From: Actinacidiphila rubida
GTDB lineage: Bacteria > Actinomycetota > Actinomycetes > Streptomycetales > Streptomycetaceae
Length of the DNA: 64,000 nt
Direction of reading: 5' to 3'
Assembly: GCF_900110255.1 (NCBI RefSeq)
Contig: NZ_FODD01000014.1
Coordinates: 62,001 to 126,000 of the forward strand
Shown here: in pieces, positions 15,671 through 23,436 of the stretch
How positions within the stretch are numbered: the first letter of the stretch is position 1
Layout: every line of letters starts with the position of its first letter
Program-made: the position numbers and the translations under genes
The notes under the pieces: model-generated
Seen by the model: the letters and a program-made list of their open reading frames with translations, nothing else
Told to the model about the DNA's origin: nothing
The model's database searches: none

Positions 15671-15718
15671 CCCTGGACCCTACCGGGACCGCGCGTCGGG
15701 ATCAGGACCGTACGCCCG

Positions 15719-15724
15719 TACGAT
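15719..15724 (+). promoter_or_regulatory. -10 box of a probable leaderless GNAT transcript
   Basis: TACGAT seven bases before the GTG at 15732. No canonical -35 is obvious. GTACG-CC-CGTACG symmetry just upstream (15709-15722) could be a binding site. Confidence 0.45.
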
Positions 15725-15731
15725 AGTGACC

Positions 15732-16208
15732 GTGGAGATCAGAACGACGCGCTTCGACCACCCCGACGCGATGAAGCTCAACGACCTCGTCCAGCAGGAG
15801 TACGTGCTGCGGTACGGGGACGGCGACCTGACGACGATGGACGCCGCGCACTTCGCCCCGCCGCAGGGCCTTTACCTGCTGGTCTACGACACCGACGGCA
15901 CTCCCGTGGCCAGCGGTGGCTGGCGTGCGCAGGACGCCTCACCCGAGGGGTTCACGGACGGCGACGCCGAGGTCAAGCGCATGTTCGTGGTGCCGGAGGC
16001 GCGCGGGCGCGGCCTGGCGCGGAGGCTGCTGGCCGAGCTGGAGTCGACGGCCGCCGCCGCGGGCCGGCAGCGGATGGTGCTGGAGACCGGGCTGAAGCAG
16101 CCCGAGGCGATCAGGCTCTACGAGTCGTCGGGCTACGCGCCGGTGGACAAGTTCGGGTACTACCGGGACCACGAGCTGTCGGTGTGCATGGGGAAGCCGC
16201 TGTCCTGA
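15732..16208 (+). CDS. GNAT-family N-acetyltransferase
   Basis: 158 residues with a complete GNAT core. VASGGWRAQDASP is the middle strand, EVKRMFVVPEARGRGLARRL is the acetyl-CoA-binding strand and loop (R/Q-x-x-G-x-G/A pattern as ARGRGLA), and AIRLYESSGYAPV is the family's C-terminal motif. Soluble and single-domain; substrate unknown. The GTG at 15732 is chosen because it falls seven bases after a TACGAT -10 box (leaderless); a GTG six bases earlier at 15726 is the alternative. Divergent from xthA. Confidence 0.87.
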   Translation: MEIRTTRFDHPDAMKLNDLVQQEYVLRYGDGDLTTMDAAHFAPPQGLYLLVYDTDGTPVASGGWRAQDASPEGFTDGDAEVKRMFVVPEARGRGLARRLLAELESTAAAAGRQRMVLETGLKQPEAIRLYESSGYAPVDKFGYYRDHELSVCMGKPLS

Positions 16209-16291
16209 GGCGGCCGGCACCGGCCGCAGGCACCCGCCGCCGGGACCGGCTGCCGGGCTGCGCTCCGGGCTGTTCGCCGTCCGTGGCGGCG

Positions 16292-16576
16292 CTAGCGGTT
16301 CCTTCGGCGGCGCCGGCGGGCGAACTGGGCGTATATCCCGACCAGCCCGCCGATCACGAACGTGATCAGCAGCGCTCCCCACAGGGGCATGGTGACCTCG
16401 GGGATCAGCAGCCTGATCCGGACGCTGTGGGTGTTCTCGAAGATGAAGATCAGCGCGAGCACGCCGAGGACCAGCACCGTGATCCGGGCCGGCGTCATCC
16501 GCTGGCGCATGCCGCTTTTCTCCTGAGGCGGCGCGCCCACACCGCCGGTGCCGTCCGGTCCGCCCGTCCCGCTCAT
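16292..16576 (-). CDS. LapA/DUF1049-domain small membrane protein
   Basis: 94 residues. Two hydrophobic helices (ITVLVLGVLALIFIFENTHS, ~31-50, and LWGALLITFVIGGLVGIYA, ~63-82) are separated by VRIRLLIPEVTMP, the recognizable LapA-domain pattern with the FxxEN motif. The C-terminus is a string of arginines, on the cytoplasmic side. In Gram-negatives LapA works in lipopolysaccharide assembly; in Gram-positives the role is unknown. The ATG at 16576 is preferred; an earlier ATG at 16609 would add 11 residues. No operon partner. Confidence 0.82.
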   Translation of the reverse strand: MSGTGGPDGTGGVGAPPQEKSGMRQRMTPARITVLVLGVLALIFIFENTHSVRIRLLIPEVTMPLWGALLITFVIGGLVGIYAQFARRRRRRNR

Positions 16577-16714
16577 GACGTTCACCCGCTCTCGTTCGCC
16601 CCCGTCCATGCTCGCCGCACCTGGCGGCGGCCGGGGCCCGGGACGGTCCGTCCGGGTGATCGCGGGCGTCCAAACCGTTCGCGCGGTCCCGCCCCCACCT
16701 GCCAGCATGCACCC

Positions 16715-17254
16715 ATGGACACGCTGCGCGACCTTCCGGTGCTGCCGGCCGGGGACTACGTCCTGCGGCGCTGGGAACTGACCGACCTCGCCGTGGTCGA
16801 GGAGGCCGCGCAGGACCCCTACATCCCGCTGGTGAACACCGTCCCGGCCCGCTACACCCGCGACGCCGGGATCGCGTTCGTCGAGCGGCAGTGGGGGCGG
16901 CCGGCGAGCGGGCTGTACCCCTTCGCGATCGCCAGGGCCGTGGACGGGCGCGCGGTCGGCCACGCCGGCCTGCGTGCGCTCGGTCCCGACCGGGCCTCGG
17001 TCGGGTACTGGGTGGCCCCGCCGGGGCGCCGCGCCGGAGCCGCCGCGGCGGCGCTGAGGGCGATCACCGCGTGGGGGCACGGCGAGCTGGCCGTCGCCCG
17101 GCTGGAACTGCACGTCGAACCGTGGAACACCGGCTCGCAGCGCACCGCGGAGAGCTGCGGCTACCAGCGCGAGGGCCTGATGCGCGACTGGATGCGGGTC
17201 GGCGGCGAGCTGCGCGACGCGTTCATGTACACAGCTCTTCGTACACCGCGATGA
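16715..17254 (+). CDS. GNAT-family N-acetyltransferase (RimJ/RimL type)
   Basis: 179 residues. The RimJ/RimL pattern is clear: YVLRRWELTDLAVVEEAA at the N-terminus, SVGYWVAPPGRRAGAAAAAL for the acetyl-CoA loop, RLELHVEPWNTGSQRTAESC and GYQREGLMRDWMRVGGELRD at the C-terminus. Such enzymes acetylate protein N-termini or small amines; the target is unknown. The ATG at 16715 lies six bases after CAGCAT (16703-16708), which may be a -10 box for a leaderless message. The 3' end overlaps the opposing M14 peptidase gene by 32 bases. Confidence 0.88.
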   Translation: MDTLRDLPVLPAGDYVLRRWELTDLAVVEEAAQDPYIPLVNTVPARYTRDAGIAFVERQWGRPASGLYPFAIARAVDGRAVGHAGLRALGPDRASVGYWVAPPGRRAGAAAAALRAITAWGHGELAVARLELHVEPWNTGSQRTAESCGYQREGLMRDWMRVGGELRDAFMYTALRTPR

Positions 17255-18461
17255 CGCTCCGGGCCTGCTGCTCGACCTGGTCCTCGACGGGCACCCAGCG
17301 CGGCCGGTAGGCCCGCTCGTACTCCGCGCACCACTGGTCGACCAGGCGCGTGACGCAGGGCAGGTCGGCGATGCGGCGCAGCATCGCGGCGGCGCGCAGC
17401 GGGATGCGCTGCGCGTACACCTGGATGCTGGTGACCCGGGCGGTGGTCATCTCCGGCAGCGGCGCCGCGCCGGGCGGCCGCACGGCCGGGTCCCACTCGG
17501 CACTCAACTGCGGCCCGATGCCGACGAGTTCGCGGACGGTACGCAGCATCGGGCTGTCGGCGCCGATGACGTCGGGGTCGATCCCGTCCAGCACCCGCGC
17601 GACCGTGGGCAGATCGCGGCGCAGGGCCGCGCCCGCGGTGCGCAGGGCGTGGTCGGGGTCCGGGTGCGGGGTGGTGTCGGCGCTGCGGTCGCACGCCCAC
17701 ATCGGGACCTCGACGATGGCGGTCACGCCGTCGTAGCGCTGGGCGTGCGCCCAGGTGGAGTGGGCGCCGTCGCCCGCCGCCGGGTCGTTCGTGGGCGGCA
17801 TCACGTAGACACCGGGGCCGGGGCTCGGCCACTGGAACGCGTCGGACGAGCCGCTCTCCAGCGGTATGTCCAGTTCCGCGGCGGACTTCCCGATCCGTTC
17901 GGGGACGCCGGGCACGTCGCTGGTGAGCTGGACGAAGCTGCCGCCGATGTCGATGCCGTGCAGCGAGCACTGCAGCACCGGACGCAGCGCGTCCAGCACT
18001 CCCAGCAGGGCGCGGGTCTCCGGCAGGACCGGCGGCTGCGCGTCCTCGTCGTGCGGCAGCCACTCGGGCTGTTCGGCGGAGCACGGCCGGAAGAAGTGCT
18101 CGTAGTGGCCGCGCAGGGTGTAAGGGCCGGGCAGCCAGGGCTCGTTGAGGGCGGCGCCGTCGGGGTCGATGCACAGCACGAAGTGCCAGGCGCTGCCGTC
18201 GTCCTCGCCGCGCTCGCGGATCTCGGCCATGCGCGCGGCCAGGCGCAGCACCGTGGCGCCGCCGACCGCGGCCTCGTTGGCGTGCGGGCCCGCCACCACC
18301 AGGACGTTCCGCGGCCCCTGACCGACCGTCAGCATCAGCAGCGGCCGCCCCGCCCGCGATCTGCCGACCTCCCGCAGCCGGCACGTGCCGGGAAACCTCA
18401 CTGTCAACGCGCGTGCTCCGTCGACGACTTCGGCGGTCGTCGGATAGCGCTGTCTCGTCAC
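17223..18461 (-). CDS. M14-family zinc carboxypeptidase-like protein
   Basis: 412 residues. Zinc-ligand motifs of M14 are visible: VAGPHANEAAVGG holds the His-x-x-Glu pair (~residue 75) and LQCSLHGIDIGGSF the third His (~170). TAIVEVPMWA near 255 could supply the catalytic Glu. No signal peptide is seen, so it seems cytoplasmic, unlike secreted M14 enzymes. The C-terminal ~140 residues are helical and of unknown role. The GTG at 18461 is chosen because AGGGGG lies about six bases upstream; the ATG at 18506 would add 15 basic residues without a ribosome site. It may trim peptides or a small amide; the exact substrate is unknown. It overlaps the convergent GNAT gene by 32 bases. Confidence 0.8.
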   Translation of the reverse strand: MTRQRYPTTAEVVDGARALTVRFPGTCRLREVGRSRAGRPLLMLTVGQGPRNVLVVAGPHANEAAVGGATVLRLAARMAEIRERGEDDGSAWHFVLCIDPDGAALNEPWLPGPYTLRGHYEHFFRPCSAEQPEWLPHDEDAQPPVLPETRALLGVLDALRPVLQCSLHGIDIGGSFVQLTSDVPGVPERIGKSAAELDIPLESGSSDAFQWPSPGPGVYVMPPTNDPAAGDGAHSTWAHAQRYDGVTAIVEVPMWACDRSADTTPHPDPDHALRTAGAALRRDLPTVARVLDGIDPDVIGADSPMLRTVRELVGIGPQLSAEWDPAVRPPGAAPLPEMTTARVTSIQVYAQRIPLRAAAMLRRIADLPCVTRLVDQWCAEYERAYRPRWVPVEDQVEQQARSVIAVYEELCT

Positions 18462-19587
18462 CGCAATCCCCCTGGAGCCGAAGCGCCATGCACGCCCCGG
18501 CCGCATTACGACATCGAGTGGATCCCGTTAGTAGGTCACGGTCCCCGCGGAGGTGTCAACGGTGCTACCCGGCCCTTTCCCCGGGCGCCATCGCGCCTGG
18601 CCGGAGGCGCGACGTGATCGCGTTCCGCGCGGCGGGCGGCGTGACGTCGGGCCGCCGGGGCCCCGGGGCCCCGGTGGGCAGCGCGGGTCCACCCGGCCGT
18701 ACCTGCGCGTCCCTCGCGGGGGCGTCCTCGCCGTGGCGCCGCGGCGCCCGGGCGGGCGTACCCCGCCTACGCCGGAGGGCCGAGGGGCCGCGCGGCCCGG
18801 CCCCGCGACCGCGTCCCCCGGTGGTCCGCCACCGGCGCGGAGCCCACCGCAGCGAGCGCGCGACCGCCCCCGCGCCCGGCCGGACCTGCGGCGCGGCACG
18901 GTCCCTCGGCCCCGGCGGCCCCACCCCGCGGAGCGCCTGCGCCCCTCACCCGGGTGACGCGGCAGACACCCGCGCACTCCTGTGTCTGGCTGGACGGCGT
19001 ACGGCTCCTCCGCCCAGGCGATGACGACGCCGTCCGCAGCCGCCGTACGCAATCCCCCGGCAGACGTGCGACGCCGCCCCTCCCGATCCGGTCAAACCCG
19101 ACACGGCCTCTGCGCCCCCCCAATCTCATCCCCCGAACCCGCCCCGCCCCCGCACGAGCACGGAGTGCGCGGCGGCGCGGGGGACGCGGGGACGAGGTGG
19201 CCGGGCGACCCGGCTGCGCGCAGGCGGCGCCGAGGCGCGGCAACAGAGCGGCACGGATGCCGACAGGCCCGGAGGCCGGGCCTCGGTGGACGTCGGCAGA
19301 GGGACGACGAACGACCTGGCGCGGGGTGGCGTGAAGGCGACGGGCCCGAAGGGCGGGGCCGGGGGCAGGCGTCAGCAGGGACGCGCTGGGGCGGCACGGC
19401 AGTACGGATGCCACGGGCCCGGAAGCCGGGCCACGGCCGGCCTCAGCAGGGGGCCGACGAACGACGTGGCACGCGGTGGCGTGAAAGCGACGGGCCCCGG
19501 GGCCGGCGTCAGGGGGGCCGGGCGGAGTGGCGAGGGGTGGGGGGCGATCCGGCACGGGTGCCGGGGTCGGTGCGGCGGGAAGGGGCC
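18462..19587. other. 1.1-kb gap with inverted and direct repeats, no convincing gene
   Basis: Open frames here are low-complexity Arg/Pro/Gly strings without recognizable domains, starts or ribosome sites, so I call no gene. Left part: extremely GC-rich blocks such as GGGGCCCC repeated. Middle (18960-19050): nested inverted repeats, CAGACAC at 18963-18969 with GTGTCTG at 18982-18988, and GCGTACGG at 18997-19004 with CCGTACGC at 19043-19050, possibly a structured RNA or binding sites. Right part: a ~130-base unit present twice, 150 bases apart (about 19253-19379 and 19404-19513). Confidence 0.6.
19253..19513. repeat. Two imperfect direct repeats spaced 150 bases
   Basis: Both copies begin with ACGGATGC, contain GACGAACGAC, GGTGGCGTGAA and GCGACGGGCCC, and end with GGCGTCAG. 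Positions are 19253-19379 and 19404-19513, with a constant ~150-base offset. The offset is a multiple of three and leftward frames retain similar peptides, but no known protein is seen. Confidence 0.7.
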
Positions 19588-20259
19588 TCAGGGTGCGGGG
19601 GTGGAGAGGGCGGCGAAGGGGCGGTCGGCGGCGGACCATTCCTCCGTGATGGTCCAGCCGGCGTGGCGGGCGGCGGCGCGGAGGGCGGCGGGGCCGAGGC
19701 GGGCCCAGGGGAAGTCGCGGCCGTGGCGGCCGCGGGCGTCCTCGACGCGGACGGTCAGGCGTTCGTCGACCTCGTAGGGTGCGGCCTCGGCGAGCAGGCG
19801 GCCGCCGGGCGCGAGGAGGGAGCGGACACGGCGGAGGAGCGCGACGGGGTCGCCGCCGATGCCGATGTTGCCGTCGGCGAGGAGTGCGGTGCCCCACCGT
19901 CCCTCCGCGGGAAGCCGCTCGAAGACCGAGCGGCGCAGCACCGCGCCACCGATTCCCTTCGTGCGTGCGACGGCCGCGGGGCTGACGTCGACGCCGAGCG
20001 CGGGCAGACCGCGGCGGGCGGCGCCGGCGACGAGCCGGCCGGGCCCGCAGCCGATGTCGAGGACCGGTCCGCGGCAGCGCGCCAGCACCGTCGCGTCGGC
20101 GTCGTCGGGCGGCGCGCACCAGCGCTCGACGTCGAGCGGCAGCAGCCAGCCGTCCGCGCGCCGCAGGAACAGCGGGCCCCGGCCGCGGGCCAGGGCGTGG
20201 GCGTAGGGGTCGCCGCCCCAGCCGGGTCGGGGGGCCGCGACGGCCGCGACGGTCGTCAC
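19588..20259 (-). CDS. Class I SAM-dependent methyltransferase
   Basis: 223 residues. The Rossmann methyltransferase core is marked by GPVLDIGCGPGRLVAGAARR (motif I), ALGVDVSPAAVA (acidic end of strand 2) and ALLADGNIGIGGDPVALLRR (motif II/IV region), then LLAPGGRLLAEA. Genes of this type lie next to an OmpR two-component pair in several Streptomyces, as here, often with a molybdopterin oxidoreductase that is missing in this window. The GTG at 20259 is used because GGAGGA lies seven bases upstream; a GTG at 20319 has no ribosome site. Substrate unknown. Confidence 0.86.
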   Translation of the reverse strand: MTTVAAVAAPRPGWGGDPYAHALARGRGPLFLRRADGWLLPLDVERWCAPPDDADATVLARCRGPVLDIGCGPGRLVAGAARRGLPALGVDVSPAAVARTKGIGGAVLRRSVFERLPAEGRWGTALLADGNIGIGGDPVALLRRVRSLLAPGGRLLAEAAPYEVDERLTVRVEDARGRHGRDFPWARLGPAALRAAARHAGWTITEEWSAADRPFAALSTPAP

Positions 20260-20552
20260 GGGCTGATCCTCCGCCCGGCGCGAGGCGGGGATCGCGGCCG
20301 CCGGCACGCGCGCGGTCACCGGTCCCGGTCCCGGCGCGGCGTCCCGGCGCAGACGGCAGGCGCGGCGGCGGCGGTCCCGACGGGCGGAGAGGTGGCGGCA
20401 CGGGCCGTGCGGTGGGGCGGGTTGGTCACGCGCTCACCCTACGGAGACGGAACGGACATTTCGGGTTGCGGGTTCTTACGAAACACGGACGGCGCCGCTA
20501 CGCGGGCCGCCGCCCATGGTCACTGTCAGTGGTGGGTGTCAGACTCGGGTCC

Positions 20553-21347
20553 ATGAACAGCGCAACCGTTCCCGTCCCGCCGTCGCCCGCCCCGCCGCGA
20601 CGGCGGATCCTGGTGGTCGACGACGACCCCACCGTCGCGGAGGTCGTCGCCGGCTATCTGGACCGGGCGGGATTCGCCGTCGACCGGGTCGCCGACGGGC
20701 CGTCGGCGGTGGACCGGGCGGCGGTGGCGCGCCCCGACCTGGTGGTGCTGGACCTGATGCTGCCGGGCATGGACGGTCTGGAGGTGTGCCGGCGGATACG
20801 CGAGGGCGGACCCGTGCCCGTCGTCATGCTCACTGCGCGTGGCGACGAGGACGACCGGATCCTCGGCCTGGAGGTCGGCGCCGACGACTACGTCACGAAG
20901 CCGTTCAGCCCCCGCGAGCTGGTGCTACGGGTGGAGTCGGTGCTGCGCCGGTCCGGCGGGGCGCCCGCGCCGGGCCCGTGGCTGCGGTCCGGGGGCCTCG
21001 CGCTCGACCCGGCGGCGCGCCGCGCACTGCGGGACGGCCGCGAACTGCCGCTGACGATCAGGGAGTTCGATCTGCTGGCCTTCTTCCTGCGGCATCCGGG
21101 CCGGGTGATGGGCCGCGAGGAGCTGATGCGCCGGGTGTGGGGTTGGGAGTTCGGCGACCTGTCGACGGTGACGGTCCATGTGCGGCGGCTGCGGGAGAAG
21201 GTCGAGGACGATCCGGCCCGGCCGCGGCTGATCAGCACGGTGTGGGGGGTGGGCTACCGCTTCGACCCGGCCGGCGGCCCGGACCCCGCCACCGCCGCGC
21301 CCGCCGTCTCCGATCCCGCTGCCGAGGCGGGTGAGGTCGGTGCATGA
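20553..21347 (+). CDS. OmpR-family response regulator
   Basis: 264 residues. The receiver domain (~18-130) has ILVVDDDPTVAEV with the acidic pair, VVLDLMLPGMDG with the phospho-accepting Asp (~65), and DDYVTKPFSPREL with the conserved Lys. The winged helix (~150-240) ends with TVTVHVRRLREKVEDDPARP and WGVGYRF. The gene overlaps the histidine kinase gene that follows. The ATG at 20553 is seven bases after CAGACT (20540-20545), so the mRNA is probably leaderless. The C-terminal ~25 residues are Ala/Pro-rich and dispensable-looking. Confidence 0.94.
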   Translation: MNSATVPVPPSPAPPRRRILVVDDDPTVAEVVAGYLDRAGFAVDRVADGPSAVDRAAVARPDLVVLDLMLPGMDGLEVCRRIREGGPVPVVMLTARGDEDDRILGLEVGADDYVTKPFSPRELVLRVESVLRRSGGAPAPGPWLRSGGLALDPAARRALRDGRELPLTIREFDLLAFFLRHPGRVMGREELMRRVWGWEFGDLSTVTVHVRRLREKVEDDPARPRLISTVWGVGYRFDPAGGPDPATAAPAVSDPAAEAGEVGA

Positions 21348-22473
21348 CCTGCTGCTGATCGCGGCCTACGCGGCGCTGGGCGCCGCCGCGGCGGGCCTGC
21401 TCGGCGCCCAGGTGCTGCGCCTGGTGCGGAACCGCTCGGTCGCGCTGTCGCTGGCCGTCGTCGCGGTGGTGACGGTGGCGGCGATGCTCGCCGGCACGCT
21501 GTCGGTGGCGTGGGCGATGTTCCTGTCCGAGCACGATCTCGGCGTGGTCACCACGGTGTGCGCGATAGCCGCGGTGGTCTCGCTGGCCGTGACGCTCATC
21601 CTGGGGCGGCGGGTCGTGGCGGGCAGCCGTGCGCTGGCCGCGGCCACCCGGGCGTTCGGGGACGGCGACGCCTTCGCCGCGCCGGTCGGCGCGCCGACCG
21701 CCGAACTCGCCGAGTTGGGAAGGGAACTGGCGGCCACCAGCGCCAAGCTCGCGGCGTCGCGGGAACGGGAGCGCGCGCTGGAGGCGTCGCGCCGGGAACT
21801 GGTGGCCTGGATCTCGCACGACCTGCGGACGCCGCTGGCGGGACTGCGGGCGATGACGGAGGCGCTGGAGGACGGCATAGCCGAGGACCCGGCGCGCTAC
21901 CACCGGCAGATCCGCGCCGAGGTGGACCGGCTCAGCGGCATGGTCGGGGATCTGTTCGAACTGTCGCGGATCCAGGCCGGCGTGCTGGCCCTGTCCCCCA
22001 CCCGGATGTCGGTCTACGACCTCGTCGGGGACGCGATCGCCGGGGCGAACGCGCTCGCGACCGAGCACGGCGTGCGCCTGGTCGGGGACCGCGTGGAGCA
22101 GGTGCCGGTGGAGGTGGACGGCCGGGAGATGACGCGGGTGCTGGCGAATCTGCTCGCCAACGCGATCCACCGCACCCCGGCCGACGGGACGGTGGCGGTG
22201 TCGGCACGGCGGGACGACGCGTCCGACTCGGTGGTGCTGTCGGTGTCGGACGGCTGCGGCGGCATCCCGGTGGACGACCTGCCGCGGGTCTTCGACACCG
22301 GCTGGCAGGGCACCGGCGCGCGGACGCCCCCGGCGGGCGCGGGCCTGGGCCTGGCCATCGTCCGCGGCATCGTGGAGGCGCACCACGGCAGGGCCGCGGT
22401 GCAGAACATCCCGGGCGGCTGCCGGTTCGACGTGGTGCTGCCGCTGCCCGCGGCGCCCGTCCCGCAGGGGTGA
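21331..22473 (+). CDS. Sensor histidine kinase
   Basis: 380 residues. Two membrane helices (~5-28 and ~39-62, with a further hydrophobic stretch ~70-93) and a HAMP-like linker precede the HisKA domain with SRRELVAWISHDLRTPLAG (phospho-accepting His ~166). The ATPase domain has RVLANLLANAIHRTP (N box), DGCGGIPVDDLPRVF (G1) and GAGLGLAIVRGIVEAHHG (G2). There is almost no extracellular loop, so it may sense within the membrane. Its start overlaps the response regulator end; GTG at 21331 or 21340 are both possible. It phosphorylates the adjacent OmpR protein; the signal is unknown. Confidence 0.93.
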   Translation: MRSVHDLLLIAAYAALGAAAAGLLGAQVLRLVRNRSVALSLAVVAVVTVAAMLAGTLSVAWAMFLSEHDLGVVTTVCAIAAVVSLAVTLILGRRVVAGSRALAAATRAFGDGDAFAAPVGAPTAELAELGRELAATSAKLAASRERERALEASRRELVAWISHDLRTPLAGLRAMTEALEDGIAEDPARYHRQIRAEVDRLSGMVGDLFELSRIQAGVLALSPTRMSVYDLVGDAIAGANALATEHGVRLVGDRVEQVPVEVDGREMTRVLANLLANAIHRTPADGTVAVSARRDDASDSVVLSVSDGCGGIPVDDLPRVFDTGWQGTGARTPPAGAGLGLAIVRGIVEAHHGRAAVQNIPGGCRFDVVLPLPAAPVPQG

Positions 22474-22494
22474 ACGGGCGCCGCGGGCCGGGCG

Positions 22495-23436
22495 TCAGAC
22501 CAGCGCGGGCACGTCGAGGGTGAGGGTGCGCGCGTCGGCGTCGAGCACGGCCGGCACGCCCAGCGGGACGGTGAGCGTGGACGGGCAGTGGCCGAAGCCG
22601 AACTCCTCCACGATCGGCACGCCGAGCCCGCCCAGGAGGTCGGCGAACAGCGCCCGCACGTCCTCGTAGGGGTCGCAGTCCTGCCAGGAGCCGAGGACGA
22701 CACCGGCGACGCCGTCCAGCCAGCCGGCGCGCAGCAGTTGGGTGACGATCCGGTCGAGCCGGTAGGTCTCCTCGCCGACGTCCTCGAGCACCAGGATGCC
22801 GCCGGCCGCGGACGGCCGGGCGTGCGGGGTGCCGAGGTCCGCGGCGAGCAGGCTGACGCACCCGCCGAGGGTGACCCCCGCGGCCGTGCCGGGCACGAGG
22901 GTGCCGGCCGTCGCGGACGTCAGCACCTGGGTGTCCTGCGGGGTGAACAGGGTGCGCTTGAGGTGCTCCTGCGTCGGGCCGTCCTTGAGGAACGTCTCGG
23001 CGGCGGTCATCGGGCCGTGCAGGGTGGCCAGGCCCAGCCGGCTGGCGAACGCCTCGTGCAGCGCGGTGATGTCGCTGTAGCCGATGAACGGCTTGGGGCC
23101 GGCCGCGCGCATCGCGTCCCAGTCGACCAGGTCGACCATGCGCTGCACGCCGTAGCCGCCGCGCGCGCACATCACGGCCGCGACCGACGGGTCGCACCAG
23201 ATGTCCCGCAGGTCCTGGGCGCGGTCGCGGTCGGCGCCTGCCAGGTATCCCGACGGGTGCGTGTCCGTGACGTGCGGGGCGACGACCGGGTCCAGGCCCC
23301 AGCCGCGCAGGATGTCCAGGCCGGCCTCCAGCCGGTCGGCGGGGACGGGTCCGCTGGGGGCGACGATCCCGATCCGGTCGCCGGGCTGCAGCCGGTGCGG
23401 GCGGGTCAGCCCGGTCGCGGGGATGTGCTCGCTCAC
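22495..23436 (-). CDS. S66-family LD-carboxypeptidase
   Basis: 313 residues of the LdcA/MccF type. The nucleophile Ser sits in PFIGYSDITALHEAF (~122), with CARGGYGVQRMVDLVDW before it. GILVLEDVGEE holds the catalytic Glu (~215), and VEEFGFGHCPSTLTVPLG the catalytic His (~285). LdcA cleaves the L,D bond between meso-diaminopimelate and D-Ala in murein tetrapeptides in the cytoplasm, a recycling step; MccF-like members instead cleave peptide-nucleotide antibiotics. It has no signal peptide. Fourth gene of the peptidase operon; its GTG overlaps the stop of the S9 peptidase gene by four bases. Within this operon, murein or peptide recycling is the favoured role. Confidence 0.9.
   Translation of the reverse strand: MSEHIPATGLTRPHRLQPGDRIGIVAPSGPVPADRLEAGLDILRGWGLDPVVAPHVTDTHPSGYLAGADRDRAQDLRDIWCDPSVAAVMCARGGYGVQRMVDLVDWDAMRAAGPKPFIGYSDITALHEAFASRLGLATLHGPMTAAETFLKDGPTQEHLKRTLFTPQDTQVLTSATAGTLVPGTAAGVTLGGCVSLLAADLGTPHARPSAAGGILVLEDVGEETYRLDRIVTQLLRAGWLDGVAGVVLGSWQDCDPYEDVRALFADLLGGLGVPIVEEFGFGHCPSTLTVPLGVPAVLDADARTLTLDVPALV

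Noticed and set aside
13085-17254. A 1389-codon open frame on the plus strand (and similar giants, e.g. 31972-35850)
   Set aside because: Runs antisense to several clear genes, low-complexity Arg/Gly/Ala product, only its last 179 codons (16715-17254) match a real family. Long shadow frames are expected at this GC content.
18528-19052. Possible small gene on the minus strand beginning at a TTG
   Set aside because: First ~25 residues look protein-like but the rest is Arg/Pro/Gly low complexity and no ribosome site precedes it.
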